From an uncultured Anaerolineales bacterium (GTDB lineage: Bacteria > Chloroflexota > Anaerolineae > Anaerolineales > Villigracilaceae): a DNA stretch of 28,614 nt. The stretch is from assembly GCA_937928015.1 (NCBI GenBank), contig CALFXA010000120.1, forward strand, positions 1-28,614, written 5' to 3'. The notes under the pieces were generated by a model that was not told where the DNA came from, searched no databases, and saw only the letters and a list, made by a program, of their open reading frames with translations. Of the stretch, positions 14,994 through 22,039 are shown piece after piece (within the stretch, counting starts at the first letter, position 1; the number at the start of each line of letters is the position of its first letter). A program made the translations under genes and the position numbers.

Positions 14994-15022
14994 TTGCCTT
15001 GAGCCCGCATGGAGGCTATAAT
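14994..15022 (+). promoter_or_regulatory. Promoter of the FmdB-type zinc-ribbon gene
   Basis: TTGCCT (14994-14999) and a perfect TATAAT (15017-15022) are 17 bp apart. The predicted start, about 15029, rules out the upstream in-frame ATGs at 15009 and 15021 as start codons. Confidence 0.75.
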
Positions 15023-15059
15023 GCCCAACGTTCTAACCGTAAAGAAGGAGAAAGTCAGT

Positions 15060-15317
15060 ATGCCTGTTTATACCTACCGCTGTGAAAATTGTGGCGTCCA
15101 GTTCGAGCGCCAGCAGTCCTTCCAGGATGCCCCGCTCAAGACCTGCCCCGAGTGCCGCAAGAAGGCGCTCAAGAAGGTGATTACCCCCACCAAGATCATC
15201 TTCAAGGGTTCGGGCTTCTATGCCAACGACCACAAATCGCCCTCGGGCAGCGTCTCGCGCACCAGCAAGAGCGAGAGCAAGAAGGAAACTCCTTCTACAA
15301 GCGACTCGGCAGAATAG
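15060..15317 (+). CDS. FmdB family zinc-ribbon protein
   Basis: An 85-residue protein. The N-terminal zinc ribbon has CENC (Cys8, Cys11) and CPEC (Cys29, Cys32), with the family opening MPVYTYRCENCG and the following VITPTKIIFKGSGFYAND. The C-terminal third is a low-complexity Ser/Lys/Thr tail. FmdB-type proteins are putative regulators, so no firm role can be given. The ATG at 15060 follows AAGGAG, and longer starts precede the transcription start. It is monocistronic, with a strong promoter and terminator, and divergent from the selenoprotein operon. Confidence 0.92.
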   Translation: MPVYTYRCENCGVQFERQQSFQDAPLKTCPECRKKALKKVITPTKIIFKGSGFYANDHKSPSGSVSRTSKSESKKETPSTSDSAE

Positions 15318-15334
15318 CCACCATCATCAAAAGG

Positions 15335-15366
15335 ACACCGCAGGTTTTAGCCTGCGGTGTTTTTTT
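15335..15366 (+). terminator. Intrinsic terminator after the FmdB-type gene
   Basis: ACACCGCAGG (15335-15344) pairs with CCTGCGGTGT (15351-15360) around a 6-base loop and is followed by six T residues. The T-run overlaps the stop codon of the convergent glycosyltransferase gene. Read on the minus strand, the hairpin is followed by CCTTTTG and may work there too. Confidence 0.88.
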
Positions 15367-16966
15367 ATTGAGGGTCGGGGAAGTCCTCGAAACCGCGAAT
15401 CAATTCATCGTAATAACCCAGGTTGAAGCGGATGATCTCCGCCAGACGTCCGGGTGCCAGCAAATCCCCGTGGATAAGGCGGGTTAGTTTCTCATAATAC
15501 AGATTCAAATAAGGGTTGATGATCAAGTTATTCCTAAAGCCGCTGGCGATGGTCTCGCGGTAACCGATGGGCATCGGGCGTTCGTAATGTCCCACGCGGG
15601 AGGGGCCGAGGGCAGGCAGATGCGCGCGCAACGGGTCGGACAGGGCATAATCGTCGATGATGTAGATCTTTGGCCCCGCATAATATCCAAAGAAACCGAC
15701 TTGATTGTGCTCGATGGGAGAGAGGCCCGCGACCTGTGCTTGTTTTCCGTCGTTCACCGTGCCATAATAAGATTTGTATTTGAAATAATTGGTCCAGCCT
15801 GTGGCGCCGAAGTAGTAGTATTTTTCGTCGGCGATACCATACTGGTCATTGGACGGGCCAGCCTGGTCATCACGCATCAACACGGGCGGACGTTCCGCTG
15901 TCAACCCGAGAACGAGAAGCAAAATCAGGCCGAGATAATACATCTTTGGCGGGATCAGGCCGAAGGTCCGCTCGAGATCGAAGGTCAGCAGGAGGGTAAG
16001 TCCCATCAAGAAGATGACCGAAAAGAATCGGCTCGACATGAAGTCCCCGCCGATCCATAAGATGTAAAGCGCATACAGGGCAATACCCACTGCGACGGAC
16101 AGCCGCTTCGCATTGCCCTGGAATCCAACCGTGATCAGGCCAAGCAGCACGGACCCAAGCGTAAACGGATCCCAGTGAATGGAATTTGCGAAGTAGGCCG
16201 CACCCTGTTTGAGCAGGTAATACGTGTCAAGGCCTGTACGCGCTTTGACATAGTAGGTATTGGGGAAAGGAAATCCATAATAAAAGAGGGCAAAGAGTTC
16301 CCACAGAATTAGAGGCAGCAGCCCCGCCAGTATCACGCCCAAGGCTTTACGCCATTCATCGCGACAAAGCCAGAATTGCCGGGCCAATCCGGGCAGGAGC
16401 AACAACATGGCATCGAGACGAGTCAGCCCACCCAAGGCCGTCAGCAGGGACAAGTGCAGGAGCTTGCGGAAGGGTCGCTCATCCTCGCGAAACAGGATGA
16501 TGAGGTATAGCACCAACAACAGGTGTGTGAGCGGATTCTCCAACCCAGAAGACGAATAATCGATGAAGGCCATCGAGCCGCCCAACGCAATGGTAGTCAA
16601 CACGATGGCACGTGGACCGACGGCAAACCGTTGGAGGAAGAGATATATCGCACCCAGTGAAATCAAGAAAGATGGGATGTAGAGCACATAATACGGGTCA
16701 TGAATAAAACGCGCGAGCGGAACCAACAAAAACAACCACAACGGGTGCGTGAAGACCTGCACACGCTCCCCCACATTCCACACCAAGCCGTAGCCGTGCA
16801 GGAAATTATCCACCACACGCATGGTGATGAACGAGTCATCCGAGATCCACAGGTTGCGGACCAGGATGGAGCCCAGCACAAGCATCGCCATGATGAGAAA
16901 AAAACGCGGCGGATTCTCGATGCGCATGTTCAATCGGATCGGCTGGCGGGCGGACTCTCGCGACAT
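15365..16966 (-). CDS. GT-C family membrane glycosyltransferase, AftB-like
   Basis: A 533-residue protein with about ten transmembrane helices followed by an outer C-terminal domain of roughly 160 residues. The first outer loop has ISDDSFITMRVVDNFLHGYGLVWN followed by FTHPLW. The DD pair and the spacing resemble mycobacterial AftB-type arabinofuranosyltransferases, which use lipid-linked sugars outside the membrane. IGGDFMSSRFF, near residue 310, is another motif seen in that group. It probably adds sugars to a cell-surface glycan. Donor and acceptor cannot be told from sequence. The ATG at 16966 has GGAGG a few bases upstream. It is monocistronic. Confidence 0.83.
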   Translation of the reverse strand: MSRESARQPIRLNMRIENPPRFFLIMAMLVLGSILVRNLWISDDSFITMRVVDNFLHGYGLVWNVGERVQVFTHPLWLFLLVPLARFIHDPYYVLYIPSFLISLGAIYLFLQRFAVGPRAIVLTTIALGGSMAFIDYSSSGLENPLTHLLLVLYLIILFREDERPFRKLLHLSLLTALGGLTRLDAMLLLLPGLARQFWLCRDEWRKALGVILAGLLPLILWELFALFYYGFPFPNTYYVKARTGLDTYYLLKQGAAYFANSIHWDPFTLGSVLLGLITVGFQGNAKRLSVAVGIALYALYILWIGGDFMSSRFFSVIFLMGLTLLLTFDLERTFGLIPPKMYYLGLILLLVLGLTAERPPVLMRDDQAGPSNDQYGIADEKYYYFGATGWTNYFKYKSYYGTVNDGKQAQVAGLSPIEHNQVGFFGYYAGPKIYIIDDYALSDPLRAHLPALGPSRVGHYERPMPIGYRETIASGFRNNLIINPYLNLYYEKLTRLIHGDLLAPGRLAEIIRFNLGYYDELIRGFEDFPDPQ

Positions 16967-17030
16967 TGGATTCCTCCGAGATGAATGAAATGATTATACA
17001 ACCACGCCACCCGGTCATTCATCACAGTTT

Positions 17031-17059
17031 TCTACATATAGTTTAATGGGGTTTATAAT
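17031..17059 (+). promoter_or_regulatory. Promoter of the Gly-rich repeat protein
   Basis: TCTACA (17031-17036) and a perfect TATAAT (17054-17059) are 17 bp apart. The start would be about 30 bases before the ATG at 17096. Confidence 0.65.
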
Positions 17060-17095
17060 GCCTTCATCGTATTTCAATTTTACAAGGAGCATTCC

Positions 17096-17845
17096 ATGTC
17101 ATTGGAAGATGTTTTCAAAGTCTTAGCGGACTCTCGCCAACAGGGCAGCGACAGCCCTTCGGCCACACAAGACCCGATGACCCAGTTGATCGGCGGCCTG
17201 TTGGGCGGTCAAGGCGGATCCAACCAGGCAGGCCAGATGGCCGACCTGGTGGGCGGCTTGCTCGGCGGACAGGGCGGCTCCTCAAGTCAGGCCAATCAGA
17301 TGGCGGACCTTGTAGGTGGTCTGCTCGGCGGACAGCCCTCCACCCCCGCATCCACTCCCGCGAGCGGACAGGGCGGCCTGGGCGACATGCTCGGTTTGCT
17401 GGAAACGGTGATTGGCTCAGGCCAGACAGGAGCCACCAGCCAGGGCGCGAGCAATGACCCGATCATGGCCATGCTGCAACCTTTTATCAACCAACTGGCT
17501 GAGAAGGTCAACATCTCCCCTGCGCTGGCTACCATCGTGATCTCGTTCGTGGTGCACAAGATGCTCTCGCACCACCCCACCTCGGGCCGCGACTCGACTC
17601 AGTTCAACCTGGACGACCTGCTCAGCACAGGCTCGCTCAACACACAAGCACTTCAGTCGAGCGGCATGATCAAGGAATTGGCCAAGGCCACAGGCATGAA
17701 CGAACAGGCCGCCACCCGCAGCCTGGATGCCGCCTTCAGTATGCTCGGCGGAACGGCGCAACAAGTCGCTTCTGCACCGAAGGTGACCAGCAAGGTCGGC
17801 TCGGCGGCAGGACGCAAGATCGGCCGCAGCGGCGCGGACCAGTAA
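17096..17845 (+). CDS. Gly/Gln-rich repeat protein of unknown function
   Basis: A 249-residue protein. Residues 28-82 hold three tandem copies of a 20-21 residue unit of the form M-x-x-L-(I/V)-GGLLGGQ, with Gly/Ser/Gln linkers. A Pro/Thr/Ser stretch follows, then a helical region near 120-160 (NDPIMAMLQPFINQLAEKV, ATIVISFVVHKML) and a C-terminal helical part with GMNEQAATRSLDAAFSMLGG. The layout recalls DUF937-type bacterial proteins, but I am not certain. It has no signal peptide. The start has AAGGAG upstream, with its own promoter and terminator. It is the last chromosomal gene before the integrated element. Confidence 0.8.
   Translation: MSLEDVFKVLADSRQQGSDSPSATQDPMTQLIGGLLGGQGGSNQAGQMADLVGGLLGGQGGSSSQANQMADLVGGLLGGQPSTPASTPASGQGGLGDMLGLLETVIGSGQTGATSQGASNDPIMAMLQPFINQLAEKVNISPALATIVISFVVHKMLSHHPTSGRDSTQFNLDDLLSTGSLNTQALQSSGMIKELAKATGMNEQAATRSLDAAFSMLGGTAQQVASAPKVTSKVGSAAGRKIGRSGADQ
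17177..17341 (+). repeat. In-gene tandem repeat (three units of about 60 bp)
   Basis: Three diverged copies of a 60-63-bp unit encode the GGLLGGQ motif inside the Gly-rich gene. The copies keep reading frame and protein motif while third positions vary, suggesting selection on the protein rather than a recent slippage event. Confidence 0.75.
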
Positions 17846-17863
17846 GTCCAAGAAGCAATAACA

Positions 17864-17890
17864 AAAAGCCCTCCTAATGGAGGGCTTTTC
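17864..17890 (+). terminator. Intrinsic terminator at the left edge of the integrated element
   Basis: AAAAGCCCTCC (17864-17874) pairs with GGAGGGCTTTT (17879-17889) around TAAT. It ends the Gly-rich gene 7 bases before the left attachment repeat, and can work in both directions. Confidence 0.85.
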
Positions 17891-17895
17891 TCTTT

Positions 17896-17932
17896 GGCTC
17901 CTGGCCGAGGACTTGAACCTCGAACCTAGCGG
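17896..17932 (-). repeat. Left attachment site (attL), displaced 3' end of tRNA-Asn
   Basis: This 37-bp copy is identical to 23584-23620. It holds the last 35 bases of tRNA-Asn (T-arm and acceptor 3' strand) plus 2 flanking bases, with no 5' half, so it is not a functional tRNA. It is the expected scar of site-specific integration into a tRNA 3' end. Confidence 0.93.
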
Positions 17933-17967
17933 AGGCAATTTCAATTCCTAGGAGGATACAAAATTTA

Positions 17968-18636
17968 TTATTTAATTATCGCCCTTAAGTCGTCAATCAA
18001 TTTATCAAAGGTTTTAACCTTAGTACTTTCTTCAATAGCATCATCGTTCAAAACATAACTTCCATCCAAATCAACCTCGACGATAGCTCTAGGTTTTTTG
18101 GGGGGGTTTATTGTCTTAAGAGTTTTATCCTCGTCGGGCGTAACAAAATAAACTTTAATGTGTTCGGTAACAGCATCCAAAGACAATTTCAATTTCCAGT
18201 ATCCTGTTTGAGCTATTCTCTCTCTCAAAGTAGTCTTTACCGAAAGAACAGCAATTACTTCATAATCTTGAGGGCTATAAATAATAATGTCCACATCAGG
18301 AAGGTGCGATCCAAATTCACCGTAATCAATAAGTAAATTTCTTTTCACCTTACTTAATGCCACGCCTAACTTTGCGCCACTTGCCCTTTCAAGCAAATTG
18401 CCATTTATAACCTCAAGCCCAAGGCTATGCACCTCATCCACAATAATATGCTCAACTAACTTTTCTAGGGATTTCCCTTTAAGGGGCTTCCATGATTGTT
18501 CAAAGTCTTTTCCCGTAAAAGCTTTTTTATGTTGAGCTTTTGCTTCTTCAAGTAATTCTGTTATATGGCGATAAGTATCACTTCCATATATCTGTTTCTT
18601 AGCCTCATAAAGAGGGATTATATCTTGCGGCTTCAT
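17968..18636 (-). CDS. Type II restriction endonuclease, PD-(D/E)XK, CCGG-family-like
   Basis: A 222-residue protein coupled to the methyltransferase by a 4-base ATGA overlap (18633-18636). The nuclease core reads LPDVDIIIYS (Pro113, Asp114) then VLSVK (Lys134), a PD...(x)xK arrangement. Directly after comes TTLRERIAQ, like the K-x-(S/T)-L-R-x-(D/E)-R signature by which enzymes of the NgoMIV/Bse634I/BsaWI group recognise a CCGG core. The N-terminal helix with SLEKLVEHIIVDE may supply the extra acidic residue. I infer a CCGG-centred target, uncertain in its flanking bases. With the methyltransferase it probably acts as an addiction and defence module for the element. Confidence 0.8.
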   Translation of the reverse strand: MKPQDIIPLYEAKKQIYGSDTYRHITELLEEAKAQHKKAFTGKDFEQSWKPLKGKSLEKLVEHIIVDEVHSLGLEVINGNLLERASGAKLGVALSKVKRNLLIDYGEFGSHLPDVDIIIYSPQDYEVIAVLSVKTTLRERIAQTGYWKLKLSLDAVTEHIKVYFVTPDEDKTLKTINPPKKPRAIVEVDLDGSYVLNDDAIEESTKVKTFDKLIDDLRAIIK

Positions 18637-19937
18637 AACTTCTCCATTATCAGAATATATTCTGTAGGGTAAGCTAATTTCATCTTTTTATCTGTGCTCT
18701 TTACAAATTGACCATTATTAATATCGCGTGTAGAGGGCAATATTTTAGATGGAATCTCTCTATGAATGATTTTATTCGTCTTAAAGCCTATATTCTCAAA
18801 TTGTTCTTGAAACACTTCTGCATTGAGGATATCAACACCTTGAAATTGTGTATTTCCGATAACTACACAAGCCTTACCGCCAATTTTCAAAACTCGCCTA
18901 GCTTCCTCAAACGTCTCAAGCATATCAGCAAAATAATATTTTACTTCTCTACCTTTCTTATTATCGCCTAGTTTTTGAATAGTAGTATTTGCTAAGTTAC
19001 TTTTTAAGTCTAATTTTTCTCTATTTTTATATGCGCTACCAATAAATTTCTTTCTAAACTCTGGCAATTCATCTAAATAACCAAACCAAAGTGACGGTAA
19101 TTGGTGCAGGTCAGCATACTCATAAGACGTCACATAAGGTGGGCTAGTTACAATTAATTGCGCTCTATTTTCCTCACAAGGCAATCTCCTTGAGTCGCCG
19201 CAGCTAATGATCCTAAATGTTTCGATGTTTTCTTTAACTTTTTGGGTCAGCATATTATTAAACTCATCATGTCTTCTTATCATTTTCTTGGCCTGAGCTA
19301 AAAATAACGCTAATGGATCATAAATTTTCTTATTTTGGTCTCGTGTTGGCTTAATGCTTTTTTGCATCCATATCGAACTTGACTTTAATATTTGAGCAAA
19401 TGCCACCATATAAAAATTCTGTATGTCTTTATCCTCAATTTCCAATATCCTAGAGAAAATAATTGCCAGCTTCTCTTTCTGTTGAGGTAAAAACCAGTAG
19501 TCGATTCGCTCATTTTTGGGAATCAATTCCATTGCTTGCTTTAATGCTTGTTTATTGTCGGCATCCATTCTTCCACGTAAATCCGACTCCATTTTTTTAA
19601 ATTCTTGCAGTAATCTAATAGCCTGAATCGGGGTAGTTTTTACTTTTGCGACTAGATATGCAATATCATTTATATCTGTTCCTACTCCTACCCTATTCCT
19701 TACAATAGCCTCAACAATAGTTGTACCACTACCCATAAATGGATCAACCACAACATCTCCCTCATTACTATATTCACTAATTAACCGCGCCGCAAGTTGA
19801 GGGATAAATTTAGCAGGATACGTATAGTAGCCATGTGTAATATAGGCAGTATCTTTTACAGTTTTATCAGAAAATGACCAAGAATAATCTATTGACATTC
19901 CTGAAAATTTATTTTCATTTAATAATGAAGGTTTCAT
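18633..19937 (-). CDS. Site-specific DNA methyltransferase (probably N4-cytosine)
   Basis: A 434-residue amino-methyltransferase. The AdoMet motif I DPFMGSGTT lies at 65-73 and the catalytic motif IV TSPPY at 264-268. SPPY rather than DPPY or NPPY favours N4-methylcytosine. Motif I comes before motif IV, separated by a long insert likely to hold the target-recognition region. GKACVVIGNTQFQG near 355-368 looks like a later core strand. The start at 19937 follows the TAG of the small upstream ORF by 4 bases, and its stop overlaps the restriction gene. Its expected role is to protect host DNA from the coupled enzyme. Confidence 0.92.
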   Translation of the reverse strand: MKPSLLNENKFSGMSIDYSWSFSDKTVKDTAYITHGYYTYPAKFIPQLAARLISEYSNEGDVVVDPFMGSGTTIVEAIVRNRVGVGTDINDIAYLVAKVKTTPIQAIRLLQEFKKMESDLRGRMDADNKQALKQAMELIPKNERIDYWFLPQQKEKLAIIFSRILEIEDKDIQNFYMVAFAQILKSSSIWMQKSIKPTRDQNKKIYDPLALFLAQAKKMIRRHDEFNNMLTQKVKENIETFRIISCGDSRRLPCEENRAQLIVTSPPYVTSYEYADLHQLPSLWFGYLDELPEFRKKFIGSAYKNREKLDLKSNLANTTIQKLGDNKKGREVKYYFADMLETFEEARRVLKIGGKACVVIGNTQFQGVDILNAEVFQEQFENIGFKTNKIIHREIPSKILPSTRDINNGQFVKSTDKKMKLAYPTEYILIMEKL

Positions 19938-19941
19938 ATCA

Positions 19942-20166
19942 CTATGCGCCTTTATCTGGGTATTCTGATACTAGCAAAGTATCAACAAAAACATTGTTTA
20001 GAAATAAATCTACTGCCAATTCGCCGTTCAAATGTTTCCTTACTTTCCAATTACCTTTAACATACATTTTCGCTATTAATTTATCGACAGCATCATCAAA
20101 TGATGATGCCCGAATTGTGCAATCTAATCTATCATCATCTTGCGGGATAAAATGATATTTCATCAT
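19942..20166 (-). CDS. Small hypothetical protein between the repressor and the methyltransferase
   Basis: A 74-residue acidic protein starting MMKYHFIPQDDDRLDC and ending VSEYPDKGA. It is predicted soluble and has no recognisable motif. Its stop lies 4 bases before the methyltransferase start, so it belongs to the same transcript. It could be a control protein of the restriction-modification system, but it has no visible helix-turn-helix. Either of the first two ATGs could be used, and the ribosome site is weak. Confidence 0.6.
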   Translation of the reverse strand: MMKYHFIPQDDDRLDCTIRASSFDDAVDKLIAKMYVKGNWKVRKHLNGELAVDLFLNNVFVDTLLVSEYPDKGA

Positions 20167-20188
20167 CTTTTAGATACCAACCGAAGTA

Positions 20189-20677
20189 CTAATTTTTGCC
20201 ACGTTTTTCACGCGATTTCTTTACTTCTTCCTCATGTTCTAACTTAGCAATCGTATATGGAGTCTGCTCAACAACAAAAGCATCAATATCAAACTTTCCA
20301 ATGGATTTTACGATATCAATTATCAATCTTCTAAAATAATCTGAAACAATGTCATCGCGGAAGTTTAATAATAACTCGTTTTCTAATGGGGTTAAGTCTT
20401 CCCCTTTTATCTCATGGTAAAGATATTCGGGAAGGAAATATGCTAACGGTTTTTTTAGGTAATAAGCCAGTAATGTGAAAGTACTAGTATTAGGCTCGTT
20501 TTTTCCGTTTTCAATATCCGAAAGCGTAGCACGTCTTAAGTAAACAAGTTGGGCCAGTTTCTCCTGACTATATCCTGCTTCCTCGCGGGCGGATCTAATT
20601 TTTTCCCCCATAAATAGCGTGAATTTATTAGGGCGCTCCTCAGATTCTGCAAAAAAATCACGGATGAAATCTAACAT
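20189..20677 (-). CDS. XRE-family transcriptional repressor of the element
   Basis: A 162-residue regulator with an HTH_3 domain at about 24-80: MGEKIRSAREEAGYSQEKLAQ, then RRATLSDIENGKNEPN, the usual recognition-helix context. A helical C-terminal half follows, and the protein ends in a basic tail (KKSREKRGKN). The ATG at 20677 has AGGAG upstream; a longer start at 20728 would lie inside the divergent promoter and its operators. Two palindromes at 20708-20743 cover the divergent promoter and are its likely binding sites. It should keep the Rep/integrase arm silent in the integrated state and may also control the R-M arm. Confidence 0.88.
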   Translation of the reverse strand: MLDFIRDFFAESEERPNKFTLFMGEKIRSAREEAGYSQEKLAQLVYLRRATLSDIENGKNEPNTSTFTLLAYYLKKPLAYFLPEYLYHEIKGEDLTPLENELLLNFRDDIVSDYFRRLIIDIVKSIGKFDIDAFVVEQTPYTIAKLEHEEEVKKSREKRGKN

Positions 20678-20696
20678 GAGGGGAAAACTCCTAACC

Positions 20697-20743
20697 TTGA
20701 CAAAGTCGTACGTTTTTCGTACAATCACGTACGAAATTCGTAC
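20697..20743 (+). promoter_or_regulatory. Rep/integrase promoter with two palindromic operators
   Basis: TTGACA (20697-20702) and TACAAT (20720-20725) are 17 bp apart, a near-consensus promoter. Operator 1, GTACG-TTTTT-CGTAC (20708-20722), covers the spacer and part of the -10. Operator 2, GTACGAAATTCGTAC (20729-20743), covers the start site. Their centres are 21 bp apart, two helical turns, suggesting cooperative binding by the divergent XRE repressor. Confidence 0.8.
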
Positions 20744-20800
20744 AACCCGTTGGTAATCTTGTTTGTTAATGATACTTGTTTTTCATAGTCATTACAAGAG

Positions 20801-20953
20801 TAAGCCGCCCGTTGATACCTTAAGCCGCCCGACGAAGCCGTTCTTATTGCCCTCGCAGAGGCTCATTGTCAAGGCTGGTGAGCGAAGCGGCGCAAGCCAG
20901 GAAGCCTTGACAATGAGAGCGAGGGCGATAGGCTTCGCACGGCGGGCGGCTAA
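20801..20953 (+). other. Large GC-rich inverted repeat with iteron-like boxes; candidate origin or structured leader RNA
   Basis: Nested arms pair across this block: AGCCGCCCG (20823-20831) with CGGGCGGCT (20943-20951), CGAAGCC (20833-20839) with GGCTTCG (20931-20937), GCCCTCGC (20849-20856) with GCGAGGGC (20919-20926), and CTCATTGTCAAGGCT (20862-20876) with AGCCTTGACAATGAG (20903-20917). An inner CTGG/CCAG closes the top. GCCGCCCG also occurs at 20804-20811, 20824-20831 and 21182-21189. The block is untranslated, very GC-rich against the AT-rich element, and lies between the promoter and rep, the usual place of a rolling-circle origin. Confidence 0.7.
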
Positions 20954-20973
20954 GTAGCAAGATCGGAGAGCAT

Positions 20974-21231
20974 ATGGAAGAAAAAATTATATTCACTCAT
21001 AAAGGCATTTATGGTCGCGTCAATGTCACCATGCCTCTACCCATGAAAACAACCATGCTAGCTTGGGCAAAGGGGGCAGGCATGAAAAAGGCTGAATTCC
21101 TACGGTTAGCCCTTACTACGGGCTTCCTAGTGCTTTCTAAGGGCATTTCTAGCCCTACTGACGAATGCGAGGCGGCGCAGGGCCGCCCGACCGCACGTGC
21201 GGAGGACGGACGGCCTGCGCCAAGCGCATAA
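20974..21231 (+). CDS. Small protein, possibly a ribbon-helix-helix DNA-binding factor
   Basis: An 85-residue protein. Residues 15-55 read VNVTMPLPMKTTMLAWAKGAGMKKAEFLRLALTTGF, a strand followed by two helices as in CopG/Arc-type proteins, which often control copy number or assist a relaxase. The last 20 or so residues (from CEAAQGRPTARAEDG) are encoded by a GC-rich palindromic stretch and look like a tail imposed by the DNA structure. The ATG at 20974 follows CGGAGAG. It is the first gene of the Rep/integrase operon. The fold is inferred from the local pattern only. Confidence 0.65.
   Translation: MEEKIIFTHKGIYGRVNVTMPLPMKTTMLAWAKGAGMKKAEFLRLALTTGFLVLSKGISSPTDECEAAQGRPTARAEDGRPAPSA
21174..21221 (+). 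other. GC-rich nested hairpin at the end of the small DNA-binding gene
   Basis: Outer arms GGCGCAGGGCCG (21174-21185) and CGGCCTGCGCC (21211-21221) enclose the 12-bp palindrome CCGCACGTGCGG (21191-21202). It stands out from the AT-rich flanks and repeats the GCCGCCCG box of the upstream structure. It may be part of the origin or an attenuator before rep. Confidence 0.6.
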
Positions 21232-21261
21232 GGGCTTGTCTTAATTACAACAAAGTTTATT

Positions 21262-21282
21262 TATTTATCTTGAGGATAAATA
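21262..21282 (+). promoter_or_regulatory. Hairpin overlapping the rep ribosome-binding site
   Basis: TATTTATC (21262-21269) pairs with GATAAATA (21275-21282), leaving the loop TTGAG. The Shine-Dalgarno GAGG (21272-21275) lies in the loop and at the base of the right arm, and the stem ends one base before the rep ATG. Such a fold could hold down translation of the initiator. Confidence 0.6.
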
Positions 21283-21283
21283 C

Positions 21284-22039
21284 ATGGCAAACCACTATAC
21301 AATCCTTTTGAACCGAAAAACAAATCAGGTAATGGTCTTGGATAATTTCAAGGTGCGTTACAACCGTATGAGGCGGAGAATAGCAGGGTGGGTAGAAATC
21401 ATGCGTTCCTATCCTGATATTCAGTTCGTCATGGTTACTCTAACCTATGCTCCTGAGCATGATTGGCAACCTAATCACATCAGGGAATTCATGCTGTCTT
21501 ATCGCAAGGTTCTAGGGGAAAATCTGCTGGCTTACGCGTGGGTTGCTGAGTTACAAAAACGCGGGGCAGTTCATTATCACGTTATGTTAGTCGTTCCAAA
21601 TATGCTCACGGTAGGGGATGACCTGCCCTATCCAGACGAGGCGGGGTTATGGCCCTATGGATTTACACGGGTAGAAATTGCTAGAACACCCTTTTACCTT
21701 ATCACTTATTTGGGCAAAGAATATCAAAAAGACTTTTCTAATTTCCCTAAAGGGATACGGGTTTTTGCTGTCCACGTCAAGGACAAAGTAAAAAAGCTAT
21801 CTTTGCGCTATCAGTCTTTGAAGGTGTATCAAAAAGAGTTTGTTGACGAGTTCGGCTGGTCTGAGTTGAATTCCCTTTGTAAACTCCGCAAGGACATCAA
21901 CACTGAGCTAAATTACAACTGGCAAATTCAAGCATTTGAACGCAAAAAAGAAGATGCTATCGAGCAGGCACAATCCAAAGAGGCTCTTGGTTATAAATGG
22001 GCTGGCCGTAGCATGTTCGTGGGGGTGGAAAATGGCTGA
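21284..22039 (+). CDS. rep: HUH-type rolling-circle replication initiator (G2P/plasmid Rep-like)
   Basis: A 251-residue HUH endonuclease. Motif 1 is FVMVTLTYA at 48-56, the metal-binding motif HYH lies at 97-99 within GAVHYHVMLVV, a WPYGFTRVE block follows at 123-131, and the tyrosine motif YLGKEYQK is at 142-149, with Tyr142 the likely nicking residue. Such proteins nick one strand at an origin and start rolling-circle replication; close forms occur in small plasmids and filamentous phages. A hairpin covers its ribosome site. The next gene overlaps its end by 8 bases. It probably copies the excised circle, and could also process the element for transfer by a helper. Confidence 0.88.
   Translation: MANHYTILLNRKTNQVMVLDNFKVRYNRMRRRIAGWVEIMRSYPDIQFVMVTLTYAPEHDWQPNHIREFMLSYRKVLGENLLAYAWVAELQKRGAVHYHVMLVVPNMLTVGDDLPYPDEAGLWPYGFTRVEIARTPFYLITYLGKEYQKDFSNFPKGIRVFAVHVKDKVKKLSLRYQSLKVYQKEFVDEFGWSELNSLCKLRKDINTELNYNWQIQAFERKKEDAIEQAQSKEALGYKWAGRSMFVGVENG

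Noticed and set aside
17177..17341. Tandem repeats as a CRISPR array
   Set aside because: The units are in-frame coding repeats without unique spacers.
20763..20957. 64-residue open frame within the large inverted repeat
   Set aside because: No ribosome site; the sequence is better explained by nested palindromic arms.
21284..22039. IS200/IS605 TnpA-type transposase
   Set aside because: The HUH motif is shared, but the protein is longer, has the Rep-type YxxK context, and sits in an integrase-bounded plasmid-like element.
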